The notes: generated by a model not told the origin, from the sequence alone. Positions 1-7,368 are shown, numbered from the stretch's first letter. The stretch is 8,763 nucleotides of DNA from Crocinitomix sp. (GCA_020849935.1 JADZFJ010000078.1:1-8763); one strand, 5' to 3'. Made by a program: numbers and translations.

Positions 1-6
1 AAACAA

Positions 7-666
7 ATGAAAAAATTAGTAATTTTAGGATTGGCTGCAATGCCACTTTTTTTAGTTTCTTGTGGTGGTGGCGAAGCTGAGGCTGAAGCTCCTACAACAG
101 ATTCAACAGTAGTTGAAACAGTAGTATCTAACTATACAGTTGATTCTGCAACTACAGTAATTAATTGGAATAATTTTAATGCTGACACAGTTTCTCACAT
201 GGGTATTGCAAAAGTATTAAGCGGATCTATCGATATTTCAGCTACTGGTGACAGTATTGTTTTAACAGGTGGTTCTTTAGAAGTGAACATGAACTCAATC
301 ACTGGTGGTGATCCGATGTTAGATGGTCATTTAAAAGCTGTTGATTTCTTTGATGTAAATCAATTTGCTACTTCAACTTTCACATTTGAAAAATATGAAG
401 GTGGAATGGTTTATGGAAAAGTTTCTATCATTGGAAAAGATGTTCCAGTTGAAGCTCCAATCACAATTACACAAACTGAACAAGCTTGTACAATTGAAGT
501 AGGTTCTTTCACAATTGACTTCGCTCAATTAATGATGCCATTCTTCGAAAAAGAAAAAGTAAAAGCTCCAAAAGAAGGTCCTCACGATACTAAAATTGCA
601 TTTACTGCAACTATTCAAGGTACTTTAGTTCCTGCTGCTCCTGCTGATGCTGCTGCATCACACTAG
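7..666 (+). CDS. YceI-family lipoprotein
   Basis: Predicted lipid-anchored envelope protein of 219 aa. Residues 1-19 form a lipoprotein signal peptide: a Lys-Lys N-terminus, a hydrophobic core and the lipobox LVSC with Cys19 as the lipidated residue. A short low-complexity Glu/Ala/Thr linker follows (about 20-42). A YceI-like domain then runs from about Tyr43 to 207. The clearest family mark is the segment at 108-125, with HLKAVDFFDV followed by FATSTF, which matches the core YceI pattern. YceI proteins are lipocalin-like beta barrels that bind long isoprenoid-type lipids; the ligand and role here cannot be read from sequence. The C-terminus is an Ala/Pro-rich tail. The start is the only one that gives a signal peptide. 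Only six bases precede it, so the promoter lies outside the window. A strong terminator follows at once, so the gene ends its transcription unit. Confidence 0.9.
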   Translation: MKKLVILGLAAMPLFLVSCGGGEAEAEAPTTDSTVVETVVSNYTVDSATTVINWNNFNADTVSHMGIAKVLSGSIDISATGDSIVLTGGSLEVNMNSITGGDPMLDGHLKAVDFFDVNQFATSTFTFEKYEGGMVYGKVSIIGKDVPVEAPITITQTEQACTIEVGSFTIDFAQLMMPFFEKEKVKAPKEGPHDTKIAFTATIQGTLVPAAPADAAASH

Positions 667-686
667 TCGTTTGAACACTTGATTTT

Positions 687-725
687 AAAAACTCCTTCTC
701 ATTTTTGAGAGGGAGTTTTTTTTTT
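687..725 (+). terminator. Rho-independent terminator of the YceI-family gene
   Basis: The left arm at 687-700 (AAAAACTCCTTCTC) pairs with the right arm at 707-720 (GAGAGGGAGTTTTT) through 14 base pairs including one G-T, around a six-base loop. A run of ten T follows at 716-725. It starts 20 bases after the YceI stop codon. Confidence 0.9.
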
Positions 726-783
726 GGACCGAACTCAAACCTTATTTTTTTACTAGCGAATAAAGTTGATCGTTTGCCTTTGG

Positions 784-925
784 CCACCTTTTCCTGCTAA
801 TTGCTTTAGTTGGCTTATAAAAAGCAATTCAGCAAGTCGCTCACCATGTTTTCATAAAATCAAAATGGTTCGCTGTGCTTCATGTGCTTTTTATGGCGCC
901 AAGCTGCCGCGCCTATCAGGGGTGG
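784..925. repeat. Hairpin-rich intergenic element, repeat-like or structured RNA
   Basis: The gene-free stretch 726-1009 contains no credible ORF but has strong internal symmetry. The ends are complementary: CCACC (784-788) and CCTG (793-796) pair with CAGG (917-920) and GGTGG (921-925), leaving a four-T bulge. Inside are three hairpins. TGCTAATTGCTTT (795-807) pairs with 821-834, with one bulged C and a 13-base loop. ACCATgTTTT (843-852) pairs with AAAATGGT (862-869). GGCGC (895-899) pairs with GCGCC (909-913). The first hairpin and the inner end of the outer stem share two bases, so they compete slightly. The segment is richer in GC than its surroundings. It could be a dispersed palindromic repeat or a structured RNA. 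No function or family is assigned, and the strand is unknown. Confidence 0.45.
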
Positions 926-1009
926 AAATATAAAATTAATTGAGGACTAGAAATCTATTTTGATTGGCTTGACTATCTTTAAGCGGCGTAAATCAAAAAT
1001 CACCAAACA

Positions 1010-1549
1010 ATGAATCTTAAAAAGATTGAAAACATCATTATTTTAACCTTGTGGATTTCCCTTCTTGCATCGTTTCCTTATGCCTTCTTTACGAATTATC
1101 AATTGTTTTTATCCGACTATTTAGGGTTAGTAGGTTTGCTAATTGTCACTGCCATAGCAATCTTTTTTCCGAAACTCACCTTTAAAGGGTTAATTATTTT
1201 ATTGGTGTTAGGCTTGTTTAATGTTTTTTCGTTCATCTATTTTTTTAACATCGTTTTTTATTTTGGCATTTCAAGTATTATATCGCCAAGCATTCAATTG
1301 TTTTCATTGATCTTACTGATAATTTTAGTGGTAAAACGAGGGGACAAAATAAGTGGGTTCTTTAAAATTCTATTTGGGCGAACAGAAAAAGAAACACTCG
1401 ACCATAAAAATCAGTTAAAAAACAATTTTAAATTAAAATTCGCAAAACTCACCGACCAAGAAATTGAAAAAAAACTTGAATCTAAACTCGTTGAAGAAGC
1501 AACACAAGCCTTAATTGAGTTACAACAGGAACGGAAAAAGGAGTTGTAA
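1010..1549 (+). CDS. Four-helix inner-membrane protein of unknown function
   Basis: I do not recognise the family of this 179 aa protein. Four hydrophobic helices are visible at about residues 8-28, 33-52, 58-82 and 88-108. The positively charged stretch KRGDK (109-113) after the last helix suggests that the C-terminus is cytoplasmic. The tail (about 125-179) is highly charged and probably helical, with Lys/Glu-rich heptad-like spacing around 138-178, consistent with a short coiled coil or an interaction tail. The start gives a plausible first helix directly after MNLKKIEN. A candidate -7 box with one mismatch (TATCTTTA, 974-981) lies upstream without a convincing -33 partner. The stop codon (1547-1549) directly abuts the stop of the convergent SIMPL-like gene, with no bases between. 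A copy of the tail of this gene, missing about 60 bases, lies at 2453-2556. Confidence 0.7.
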   Translation: MNLKKIENIIILTLWISLLASFPYAFFTNYQLFLSDYLGLVGLLIVTAIAIFFPKLTFKGLIILLVLGLFNVFSFIYFFNIVFYFGISSIISPSIQLFSLILLIILVVKRGDKISGFFKILFGRTEKETLDHKNQLKNNFKLKFAKLTDQEIEKKLESKLVEEATQALIELQQERKKEL

Positions 1550-2404
1550 TTAATCCAAAATAACAAAACGATAAACATACCCAACTGTAGTTTTTTTCAC
1601 TGCAGAAAAAGGAGAGCTCAATGATTTGTCGTCAGACACATATAATTTTTGAAGAACATCAAAATATTCTTCAAAATTTAAGGTACTATTAACCGGTAAT
1701 GAGTTTGAAACAGTTAAGACACTCCCTAATTTTTTGTTCAATGATTTAGCAATCATTTCGGCTTCGCTTTTCGCGTTTTTTGAAATGGTTTCAATGATTT
1801 CTTGACGCTTATCATCAATTTTCTCGTAAATAATTTCGTGGTTTTGGATGATAACTGTAAAATCTTCGGACAAAGCGATTATTTCATTATACTGTTCTAC
1901 ATTATTGACAGTTACATACATCACTTCTTCCAATTCATCATCCCCTTCCCCTTCATTAGCATACCAAGTTAAAATATTCTGTTTTTTATCCGTCTCCAAT
2001 GTAAATTCTATATTTTGAGAGGTTAGTTTTTCAGCGAAATTTTTCAAAGCATTGTCTGCTTGATTAATTCGTTCGGCTTGTGCTGCTATAAGTTCTTGAT
2101 CACGAATTTCTCGCTGATTTTGACGCTCTTGAAATGCCTGGTGCATCTCTTCTGTCACTTTTTTAGGAGATTCTTCCAACATCCGATAATACTCTTGGTC
2201 TTCGTAATAATACTCATCGGAATAATATTCATTGCTGTAATCATCATATACATCCTCTACAGATCCCTTGGTTATTTTTAAAATTGCGCTTTGCGCTTTT
2301 AATTCCACAGTTTCAGACACCACAACTTCGATGTATTTATCTGTTTGACCAAATGAAGCAATGGAAATTGCAAAGAAAAGAGTAGTAAGTATTCGGTTTA
2401 TCAT
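1550..2404 (-). CDS. Secreted SIMPL (DUF541)-like protein, copy 1
   Basis: The mature start is taken at 2404 because MINRILTTLFFAISIASFGQ is a clean signal peptide. An in-frame ATG at 2458 would put 18 non-signal-like residues before it and would lie upstream of the promoter. The result is 284 aa, exactly the length of the paralogue at 2557-3411. The layout resembles SIMPL proteins (the BP26/YggE group). It has an N-terminal beta segment KYIEVVVSETVELKAQSAILKI (24-45), a helical middle (about 82-130), the helix SEAEMIAKSLNKKLGSVLTVSN (213-234) and a final beta strand TTVGYVYRFVIL. A striking Tyr/Asp/Glu-rich insert sits at 53-73, with nine tyrosines in 21 residues; copy 2 has a milder version. 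It is probably periplasmic or surface-exposed. Family assignment is by pattern only and function is unknown. Confidence 0.7.
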   Translation of the reverse strand: MINRILTTLFFAISIASFGQTDKYIEVVVSETVELKAQSAILKITKGSVEDVYDDYSNEYYSDEYYYEDQEYYRMLEESPKKVTEEMHQAFQERQNQREIRDQELIAAQAERINQADNALKNFAEKLTSQNIEFTLETDKKQNILTWYANEGEGDDELEEVMYVTVNNVEQYNEIIALSEDFTVIIQNHEIIYEKIDDKRQEIIETISKNAKSEAEMIAKSLNKKLGSVLTVSNSLPVNSTLNFEEYFDVLQKLYVSDDKSLSSPFSAVKKTTVGYVYRFVILD

Positions 2405-2427
2405 GACGATTTGATTAAAATGAACCT

Positions 2428-2461
2428 CAAAAATACTTAAAATTATACTTAGCCGCACAAA
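2428..2461 (-). promoter_or_regulatory. Bacteroidota-type promoter of SIMPL-like copy 1
   Basis: Read on the minus strand, TATTTTTG (2435-2428) matches the TAnnTTTG -7 consensus of Bacteroidota sigma-A promoters. TTTG (2461-2458) sits 22 bases upstream, inside the 17-23 range accepted for the -33 box. The -7 box ends 23 bases before the ATG at 2404, which supports that start choice. The -33 box falls inside the relic of the membrane-protein gene, so the duplication junction may have supplied it. Confidence 0.55.
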
Positions 2462-2556
2462 TCAAGAAACACTTGACCATAAAAATCAGCTAAAAAACAA
2501 TTTTCAATTAAAATTCGCAAACCTCACCGATCAAGAAATTGAAACAAGAGTTCTAA
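2453..2556 (+). pseudogene. Relic of the tail of the 1010-1549 membrane-protein gene
   Basis: From about 2465 to 2541 this stretch matches 1390-1480 of the membrane-protein gene with only a few substitutions. It reads ETLDHKNQLKNNF, Q, LKFANLTDQEIE where the intact gene reads ETLDHKNQLKNNF, K, LKFAKLTDQEIE. About 60 bases coding for the last helix are then missing, and the match resumes at TAATTAATCCAAAA, just as in the intact gene around its stop. The deletion breaks the original frame before the old stop position (2554-2556). No start codon, membrane helices or promoter remain, so it cannot encode the protein. It sits after SIMPL-like copy 2 exactly as the intact tail sits after copy 1, which marks it as part of a duplicated block. 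Confidence 0.85.
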
Positions 2557-3411
2557 TTAATCCAAAAGGGCAAAACGATAAATATAAGTCACCGTAACTT
2601 TTTTTGATAGAGAAAAAGGCGACATACGTGATCGGTCAACAAAGACATCTGCTTCATCGCCAATTTTATATGATTCTTCGGTACCTCGAGGGTAAAAGCC
2701 AAAGGTAGGGGACAAATTTGAAACATTCAAAACACTACCTACTTTTTTCTTCAATGATAGAGCAATCATTTCCGCTTGATTGATAGCCTTTTTGGCGAGG
2801 ATATTGTTGATTTCTTGAAGCTTTACGTCAATATTCTCGTAACTTATTTCGTGGTTTTCTAGGTATAATATCATGCCTGCGGATAATGCTAAGACTATTT
2901 TGTATTGTTCTTCGTTTTGGACTTTTACATAAATTGTTTTGTCAATTCCAGTATTCGCATCATAATCGTAAAGGTACCAATTCTGCATCACATGTCTTTC
3001 ATCGGTGCTTGCGTTAACGATCATCTTCTTGGCTTTTAATACTTCTACAAAATTGATCCATGCTGCCTCCGCTTGTTTTTTCTTTTCAGCTGCTTTAACT
3101 AGGTTTTCTTGATAGACGATTTCTCGTTGCCTTTGACGATCATCAAACGCTTGACGCATTTCTGGAGTCACTTCTTCTGGAGAAACCTGCATCATGTAAT
3201 AATATGTTTCATCTGCATAACGATCAGCCTCAGACGAATATTTTTCCCTATACACATCAGCAATGTTCTCTTTTCTTCTAATTGCTATGATTGCACTCTG
3301 GGCTTTAAGTTCAACGGTTTCAGATACGGCAAGTTCGATATATTTATCTGTTTGAGCAAATGAGGAGATTGATAGTGTTATGAAAAGAGTAATTAGTAGA
3401 TGGTTCTTCAT
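2557..3411 (-). CDS. Secreted SIMPL (DUF541)-like protein, copy 2
   Basis: A 284 aa paralogue of the protein encoded at 1550-2404, with the same architecture. The start is set at 3411, giving the signal peptide MKNHLLITLFITLSISSFAQ. An in-frame ATG at 3534 would add 41 residues translated from the structured intergenic element and the promoter. Shared blocks are TDKYIE (21-26), VSETVELKAQSAI (29-41), a coiled-coil-like Arg/Gln/Glu-rich middle (about 82-128), ENHEISYENID (185-195), the helix QAEMIALSLKKKVGSVLNVSN (212-232) and the end YIYRFALLD. The two copies differ most at 46-75 and 233-262. They are clearly homologous over the full length but much diverged, so the duplication is old or the proteins evolve fast. 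The gene runs in the same direction as copy 1, 152 bases ahead of it. Copy 1 has its own promoter, so a joint operon is not required. Confidence 0.7.
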   Translation of the reverse strand: MKNHLLITLFITLSISSFAQTDKYIELAVSETVELKAQSAIIAIRRKENIADVYREKYSSEADRYADETYYYMMQVSPEEVTPEMRQAFDDRQRQREIVYQENLVKAAEKKKQAEAAWINFVEVLKAKKMIVNASTDERHVMQNWYLYDYDANTGIDKTIYVKVQNEEQYKIVLALSAGMILYLENHEISYENIDVKLQEINNILAKKAINQAEMIALSLKKKVGSVLNVSNLSPTFGFYPRGTEESYKIGDEADVFVDRSRMSPFSLSKKVTVTYIYRFALLD

Positions 3412-3432
3412 AAGTTGATATAAGTTGAATTT

Positions 3433-3440
3433 CAAATATA
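3433..3440 (-). promoter_or_regulatory. Candidate -7 box of SIMPL-like copy 2
   Basis: Read on the minus strand this is TATATTTG, a perfect TAnnTTTG match, 21 bases before the ATG at 3411. The leader between box and ATG resembles that of copy 1, so the promoter was probably duplicated along with the gene. I see no clear TTTG or TTG -33 box at 17-23 bases upstream. Confidence 0.45.
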
Positions 3441-3489
3441 TATAAAATTTTTGTAAGTTAATTGAACCTGATTTATTCAAAACACCAAA

Positions 3490-3624
3490 GTCCGCGTTAA
3501 GGATGGAAGTGGGTAGCCCATAGGCACTCCCCAACTTGTTGCGGAGGGACGAGGACTATGAACGTACAGCCTGCCCAGCACATCCGGACGATTCAGACGA
3601 TTGAGTCTGAATGTCAGGATCGTC
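3490..3624. repeat. GC-rich foldable intergenic element, repeat-like or structured RNA
   Basis: This stretch is clearly richer in GC than the AT-rich DNA around it and has nested complementarity. GTCC (3490-3493) plus GGATG (3501-3505) pair with CATCCGGAC (3581-3589), leaving a seven-base bulge. Within this closing stem, CATAG (3519-3523) pairs with CTATG (3556-3560). CTCC and CAA (3527-3534) pair with TTG and GGAG (3539-3546) around a short loop with one mismatch. Just outside it, ATTCAGAC (3591-3598) pairs perfectly with GTCTGAAT (3605-3612) around a six-base loop, and GACGAT/ATCGTC (3587-3592/3619-3624) offers an alternative extension. It resembles my general memory of GC-rich intergenic repeats in Bacteroidota genomes, but no family name is claimed. 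A 67-codon ORF crosses it but looks spurious. Confidence 0.5.
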
Positions 3625-3633
3625 AGGGGAACG

Positions 3634-3676
3634 CCCAAAAACAAACACAAAAAAACCGCCTGAATTGCTCAAATGT
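3634..3676 (-). other. Decayed copy of the hppD terminator
   Basis: This segment matches 4809-4852, which contains one arm and the U-tract of the hppD terminator: CCCAAAAACAAAC, an A-run, then ACCGCCTGAATTGCTCAA. In the intact terminator GCGGTTTT follows; here that arm is replaced by ATGTTGTA, so the stem can no longer form. It follows the hppD relic (3689-3740) in the same order and orientation as at the intact locus. Confidence 0.75.
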
Positions 3677-3688
3677 TGTATTAATTGG

Positions 3689-3740
3689 CTTCATCAATTT
3701 CCCCAACGCGCTCCAACAAATCGTCGCAGTAGATTTTAGA
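3689..3740 (-). pseudogene. Relic of an hppD gene (C-terminal region)
   Basis: On the minus strand this encodes SKIYCDDLLERVGEIDE, against PETYYDDLLERVGEIDE at residues 302-318 of the intact HppD (DNA around 5095-5146). Within the conserved DDLLERVGEIDE core the DNA differences are silent (CGT/CGC, GTA/GTT, GGA/GGG). Upstream codons each differ by one base. Directly after the match the frame ends at a TAA (3683-3681), and the sequence jumps to the decayed terminator, so the last 69 or so codons of hppD are missing. No start or catalytic segment is present. It is a scar of a partial duplication or of an exchange with a related hppD allele. Confidence 0.85.
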
Positions 3741-3799
3741 CAAAATTTCAAATTTTTTTAAACTCCCAACCCTTTTAAAGTGGTTCACGTTATTGGAGT

Positions 3800-4747
3800 A
3801 TGAGAGCACTAGTTTTGATTTTATTGTCATCCGTTTTTATCCAAAATAGCCAGGCCCAAGAACCTGATTATTTTAACAATGCCCCACAATGGAGCACAGA
3901 TAATGAATTTATAGGTGCAGGCCCATTTCCTCCATATCAAGAAAAAAATATCTATTACTTGGATGGTTATGAAACTATTGGCGCTTACACTTACCACATT
4001 TTATATGAAAAAAAATTTCGACATGAGGGTTGGGGAACGGGCGTATTTTCGGCTATTGCACCAGTAGCAAGATTAAAAATCAGACAAGAAGGGCGAAACA
4101 TTTATTTTTATCACACCTCTTTTGCAACAGATTCATTATTAATCTCCTACGAACATGAAGTTGGAGAAACTATGGGCGGACTTATAGGAGATTCACACCC
4201 AGTTACAATTACAGAAATTGACTCTATTTTAATCGGAGATGCCTATAGAAGAGTGTTTTATTTTGACGAAGAAGATTCAATAGCACGGTTTATAGAAGGA
4301 ATTGGATGTTTTTGGGATGTCCCTGAATCGTTATATGAAAATTTCGGGACACCATTTCATCAAGGCTCCGGTATCGAATATGAACCATCGCTGCAATGGT
4401 ATATTTATCAATTTAACTGTTATTCGGAATTCGGCATTTCCTTGTGGCGACCTTTGCCCTATTTGAATTGTAATTTAACTTTAAATTCAACTGAAAACAA
4501 ATTAATAAATGATTTTCCAGTTGTTTATCCAAATCCTGCCACTTCAAATCTCACCATCGAAAACAACGGAAATGAGATTGATAAACTAGAAATTTATACT
4601 ATTTTGGGGCAAATTATTGGAAGCTATACTATTGCACCGAATTCTAACCAAACAATTGATATTAATGGCTTCTCTCAAGGTATTTATATTCTCCAATTCA
4701 GTGAAAAAGGAAGCTTAAAAGCGCAAGAAAAGTTGACCATTCAATAA
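3800..4747 (+). CDS. Secreted protein with type IX secretion sorting domain
   Basis: A 315 aa protein with an N-terminal signal peptide (MRALVLILLSSVFIQNSQAQ, cleavage near 18-20) and a C-terminal Por/T9SS type A sorting domain at about 238-315. The sorting-domain marks are VYPNPATSNLTIE (242-254), LEIYTILGQIIG (263-274), a run of polar residues, then GFSQGIYILQF (290-300) and a final KLTIQ. Such proteins cross the outer membrane through the type IX machinery, after which the domain is removed and the cargo is released or attached to the surface. The central part (21-235) is rich in Tyr, Phe and acidic residues with alternating beta-type patterns. I do not recognise an enzyme motif, so its task is unknown. 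GGAG lies just before the ATG but too close for a normal Shine-Dalgarno. No clear promoter was found; TAGATTTT at 3730-3737 is the nearest weak candidate. It is convergent with hppD. Confidence 0.85.
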   Translation: MRALVLILLSSVFIQNSQAQEPDYFNNAPQWSTDNEFIGAGPFPPYQEKNIYYLDGYETIGAYTYHILYEKKFRHEGWGTGVFSAIAPVARLKIRQEGRNIYFYHTSFATDSLLISYEHEVGETMGGLIGDSHPVTITEIDSILIGDAYRRVFYFDEEDSIARFIEGIGCFWDVPESLYENFGTPFHQGSGIEYEPSLQWYIYQFNCYSEFGISLWRPLPYLNCNLTLNSTENKLINDFPVVYPNPATSNLTIENNGNEIDKLEIYTILGQIIGSYTIAPNSNQTIDINGFSQGIYILQFSEKGSLKAQEKLTIQ

Positions 4748-4825
4748 TTCAACTCTCCTTTTAGCTTATCATTTGCAAAAATCTTTGACAATCAAGACGA
4801 AATAAGTGATCCCAAAAAACAAACA

Positions 4826-4860
4826 TAAAAAAAACCGCCTGAATTGCTCAAGCGGTTTTA
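4826..4860 (-). terminator. Rho-independent terminator of the hmgA-hppD operon
   Basis: AAAACCGC (4831-4838) pairs with GCGGTTTT (4852-4859), with a further TGA/TCA pairing inside after one mismatch. Read on the minus strand the hairpin is followed by eight T (4834-4827). It lies 26 bases past the hppD stop. On the plus strand the T run is only four bases, so it serves the convergent T9SS gene poorly. Confidence 0.85.
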
Positions 4861-4885
4861 GTATTATTGGGATCTAATTTAATTA

Positions 4886-6049
4886 TTACAAGGTCCCTCT
4901 ATTGCCTTGTTCACGTTCAATTGCCTCAAAAAGGGCTTTGAAGTTACCAACACCAAATGATTGTGCGCCTTTTCGTTGAATAATTTCAAAGAACATGGTA
5001 GGCCTGTCGACCACCGGTTTGGTGAATAATTGTAACAAGTAACCTTCTTCATCACGATCGATTAAGATGACGTGTTTTTTCAAAATTTCAACATCTTCAT
5101 CAATTTCTCCTACACGCTCCAACAAATCGTCGTAATAGGTTTCAGGAACATATAAAAATTCAACACCACGGTCGCGCATAGCACTCACGGTTTCTACAAT
5201 ATTATCGGTAGCTACTTCACTGTGTTGTACCCCTGGTCCTTTGTAAAAATCGATATACTCTTCAATTTGCGATTTTTTCTTTCCTTTGGCAGGTTCGTTA
5301 ATCGGAAATTTAATTCGCCCATTACCGTTGGACATTACTTTACTCATTAAAGCTGTAAATTCAGTCGAAATATCGTCATCGGTAAACGAAATAATTTGCG
5401 CAAAGCCCATTACTTTTCCGTAAAACTCGCACCAATCTTTCATTTCGCCCCAACCAACATTTCCTACCATGTGGTCGATGAATTTTAAGCCCATTGGTTC
5501 TGGGTTATAATGCGATTCCCATTTTCTATACCCCGGTAAAAATAGACCCTTGTAATTTTTGCGCTCAACAAAAATATGAACTGTATCGCCGTAGGTATGA
5601 ATTCCTGAACGAACAATTTCACCGTTTTCGTCCGATTCGGTATATGGTTCCATAAACGAAACTGCTCCTCGTTTAGTGGTTTCTTCCCATGCCGAACGGG
5701 CATCCTCTACCCACAAAGCAATTACTTTAACCCCGTCGCCATGTTTATTAATATGGTCGTTGATTGGCCCATGTTCGCCAAGTGGAGTAGTTAATACCAA
5801 GCGAATTTTGTCTTGTTTTAACACATACGAAACACGATCTTTTAATCCAGTTTCTAAACCTGCGTATGCTTCAGATTGAAATCCAAATGCCGTTTTGTAA
5901 AAGTGTGCGGATTGTTTTGCATTACCAACGTATAATTCCACATAGTCGGTACCTAAAAGTGGTAAAAAATCCTCAGCTTCTGAAAATAATTTTTCTAAGC
6001 CGTAATTGGTATTTTGAATATTTTTTAAATTTTTAATTTCTGCTGACAT
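4886..6049 (-). CDS. hppD: 4-hydroxyphenylpyruvate dioxygenase
   Basis: Cytosolic Fe(II) enzyme that converts 4-hydroxyphenylpyruvate and O2 to homogentisate and CO2, the second step of tyrosine breakdown. The 387 aa length is normal for the family. Two vicinal-oxygen-chelate domains are visible, about 33-165 and 187-345. The predicted iron ligands are all present: His193 (FIDHMVGNV), His276 (GVQHSEVATDNI) and Glu355 (FFEIIQRKGAQSFGVGNF). The last motif and the helix that follows are hallmarks of true HPPD rather than of hydroxymandelate synthase-like paralogues. The start at 6049 lies 17 bases after the hmgA stop, so the two form an operon with hmgA first. No separate promoter is seen. The terminator at 4826-4860 ends the unit. 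A relic of a second hppD copy lies at 3689-3740. Confidence 0.97.
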   Translation of the reverse strand: MSAEIKNLKNIQNTNYGLEKLFSEAEDFLPLLGTDYVELYVGNAKQSAHFYKTAFGFQSEAYAGLETGLKDRVSYVLKQDKIRLVLTTPLGEHGPINDHINKHGDGVKVIALWVEDARSAWEETTKRGAVSFMEPYTESDENGEIVRSGIHTYGDTVHIFVERKNYKGLFLPGYRKWESHYNPEPMGLKFIDHMVGNVGWGEMKDWCEFYGKVMGFAQIISFTDDDISTEFTALMSKVMSNGNGRIKFPINEPAKGKKKSQIEEYIDFYKGPGVQHSEVATDNIVETVSAMRDRGVEFLYVPETYYDDLLERVGEIDEDVEILKKHVILIDRDEEGYLLQLFTKPVVDRPTMFFEIIQRKGAQSFGVGNFKALFEAIEREQGNRGTL

Positions 6050-6067
6050 TTTCTTAATTTTTTGAGG

Positions 6068-7225
<1,158 letters not shown>

Positions 7226-7368
7226 AATTTTTTTATTTAACTTGTTAATAATTCATTGAATAGATTGATCGTATCCACAATCATTCTGGATTCCTTTTCA
7301 CAAGAAATTTTAAGTGAATTAACAATGTCTCAAAAACTCCAATCATCTAATAAATCGAATTAATAACC

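Noticed and set aside
726..1009. Integron attC-like site or CRISPR repeats in the hairpin-rich spacer
   Set aside because: No GTTRRRY-type core pair and no regularly spaced identical repeats; only inverted repeats of differing sequence are present.
2060..2281. Plus-strand 73-codon ORF with hydrophobic residues, opposite SIMPL-like copy 1
   Set aside because: It is the antisense reading of the Tyr/Glu-rich region, whose codons read as Ile, Val, Phe and Leu on the other strand. The corresponding ORF at 3109-3363 opposite copy 2 is rejected for the same reason.
2405..2458. N-terminal extension of SIMPL-like copy 1 to an ATG at 2458
   Set aside because: It would start upstream of a good -7 box and bury the signal peptide; the ATG at 2404 matches the paralogue exactly.
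3412..3534. N-terminal extension of SIMPL-like copy 2 to an ATG at 3534
   Set aside because: The 41 extra residues come from the promoter and the structured element, and they would place the signal peptide inside the protein. The ATG at 3411 gives the same length as copy 1.
3588..3624. The ATTCAGAC/GTCTGAAT hairpin as a terminator
   Set aside because: There is no T run after either arm and no gene ends next to it in a fitting orientation; it fits better as part of the larger folded element.
3558..3761. 67-codon plus-strand ORF across the structured element and the hppD relic
   Set aside because: It crosses two unrelated segments (a hairpin-rich element and a reverse-strand gene relic), has no recognisable motif and no promoter; it is open by chance.
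5485..5879. ORFs overlapping hppD in other frames (5485-5703 minus, 5676-5879 plus)
   Set aside because: Both lie wholly inside a well-supported dioxygenase gene and show no family features.
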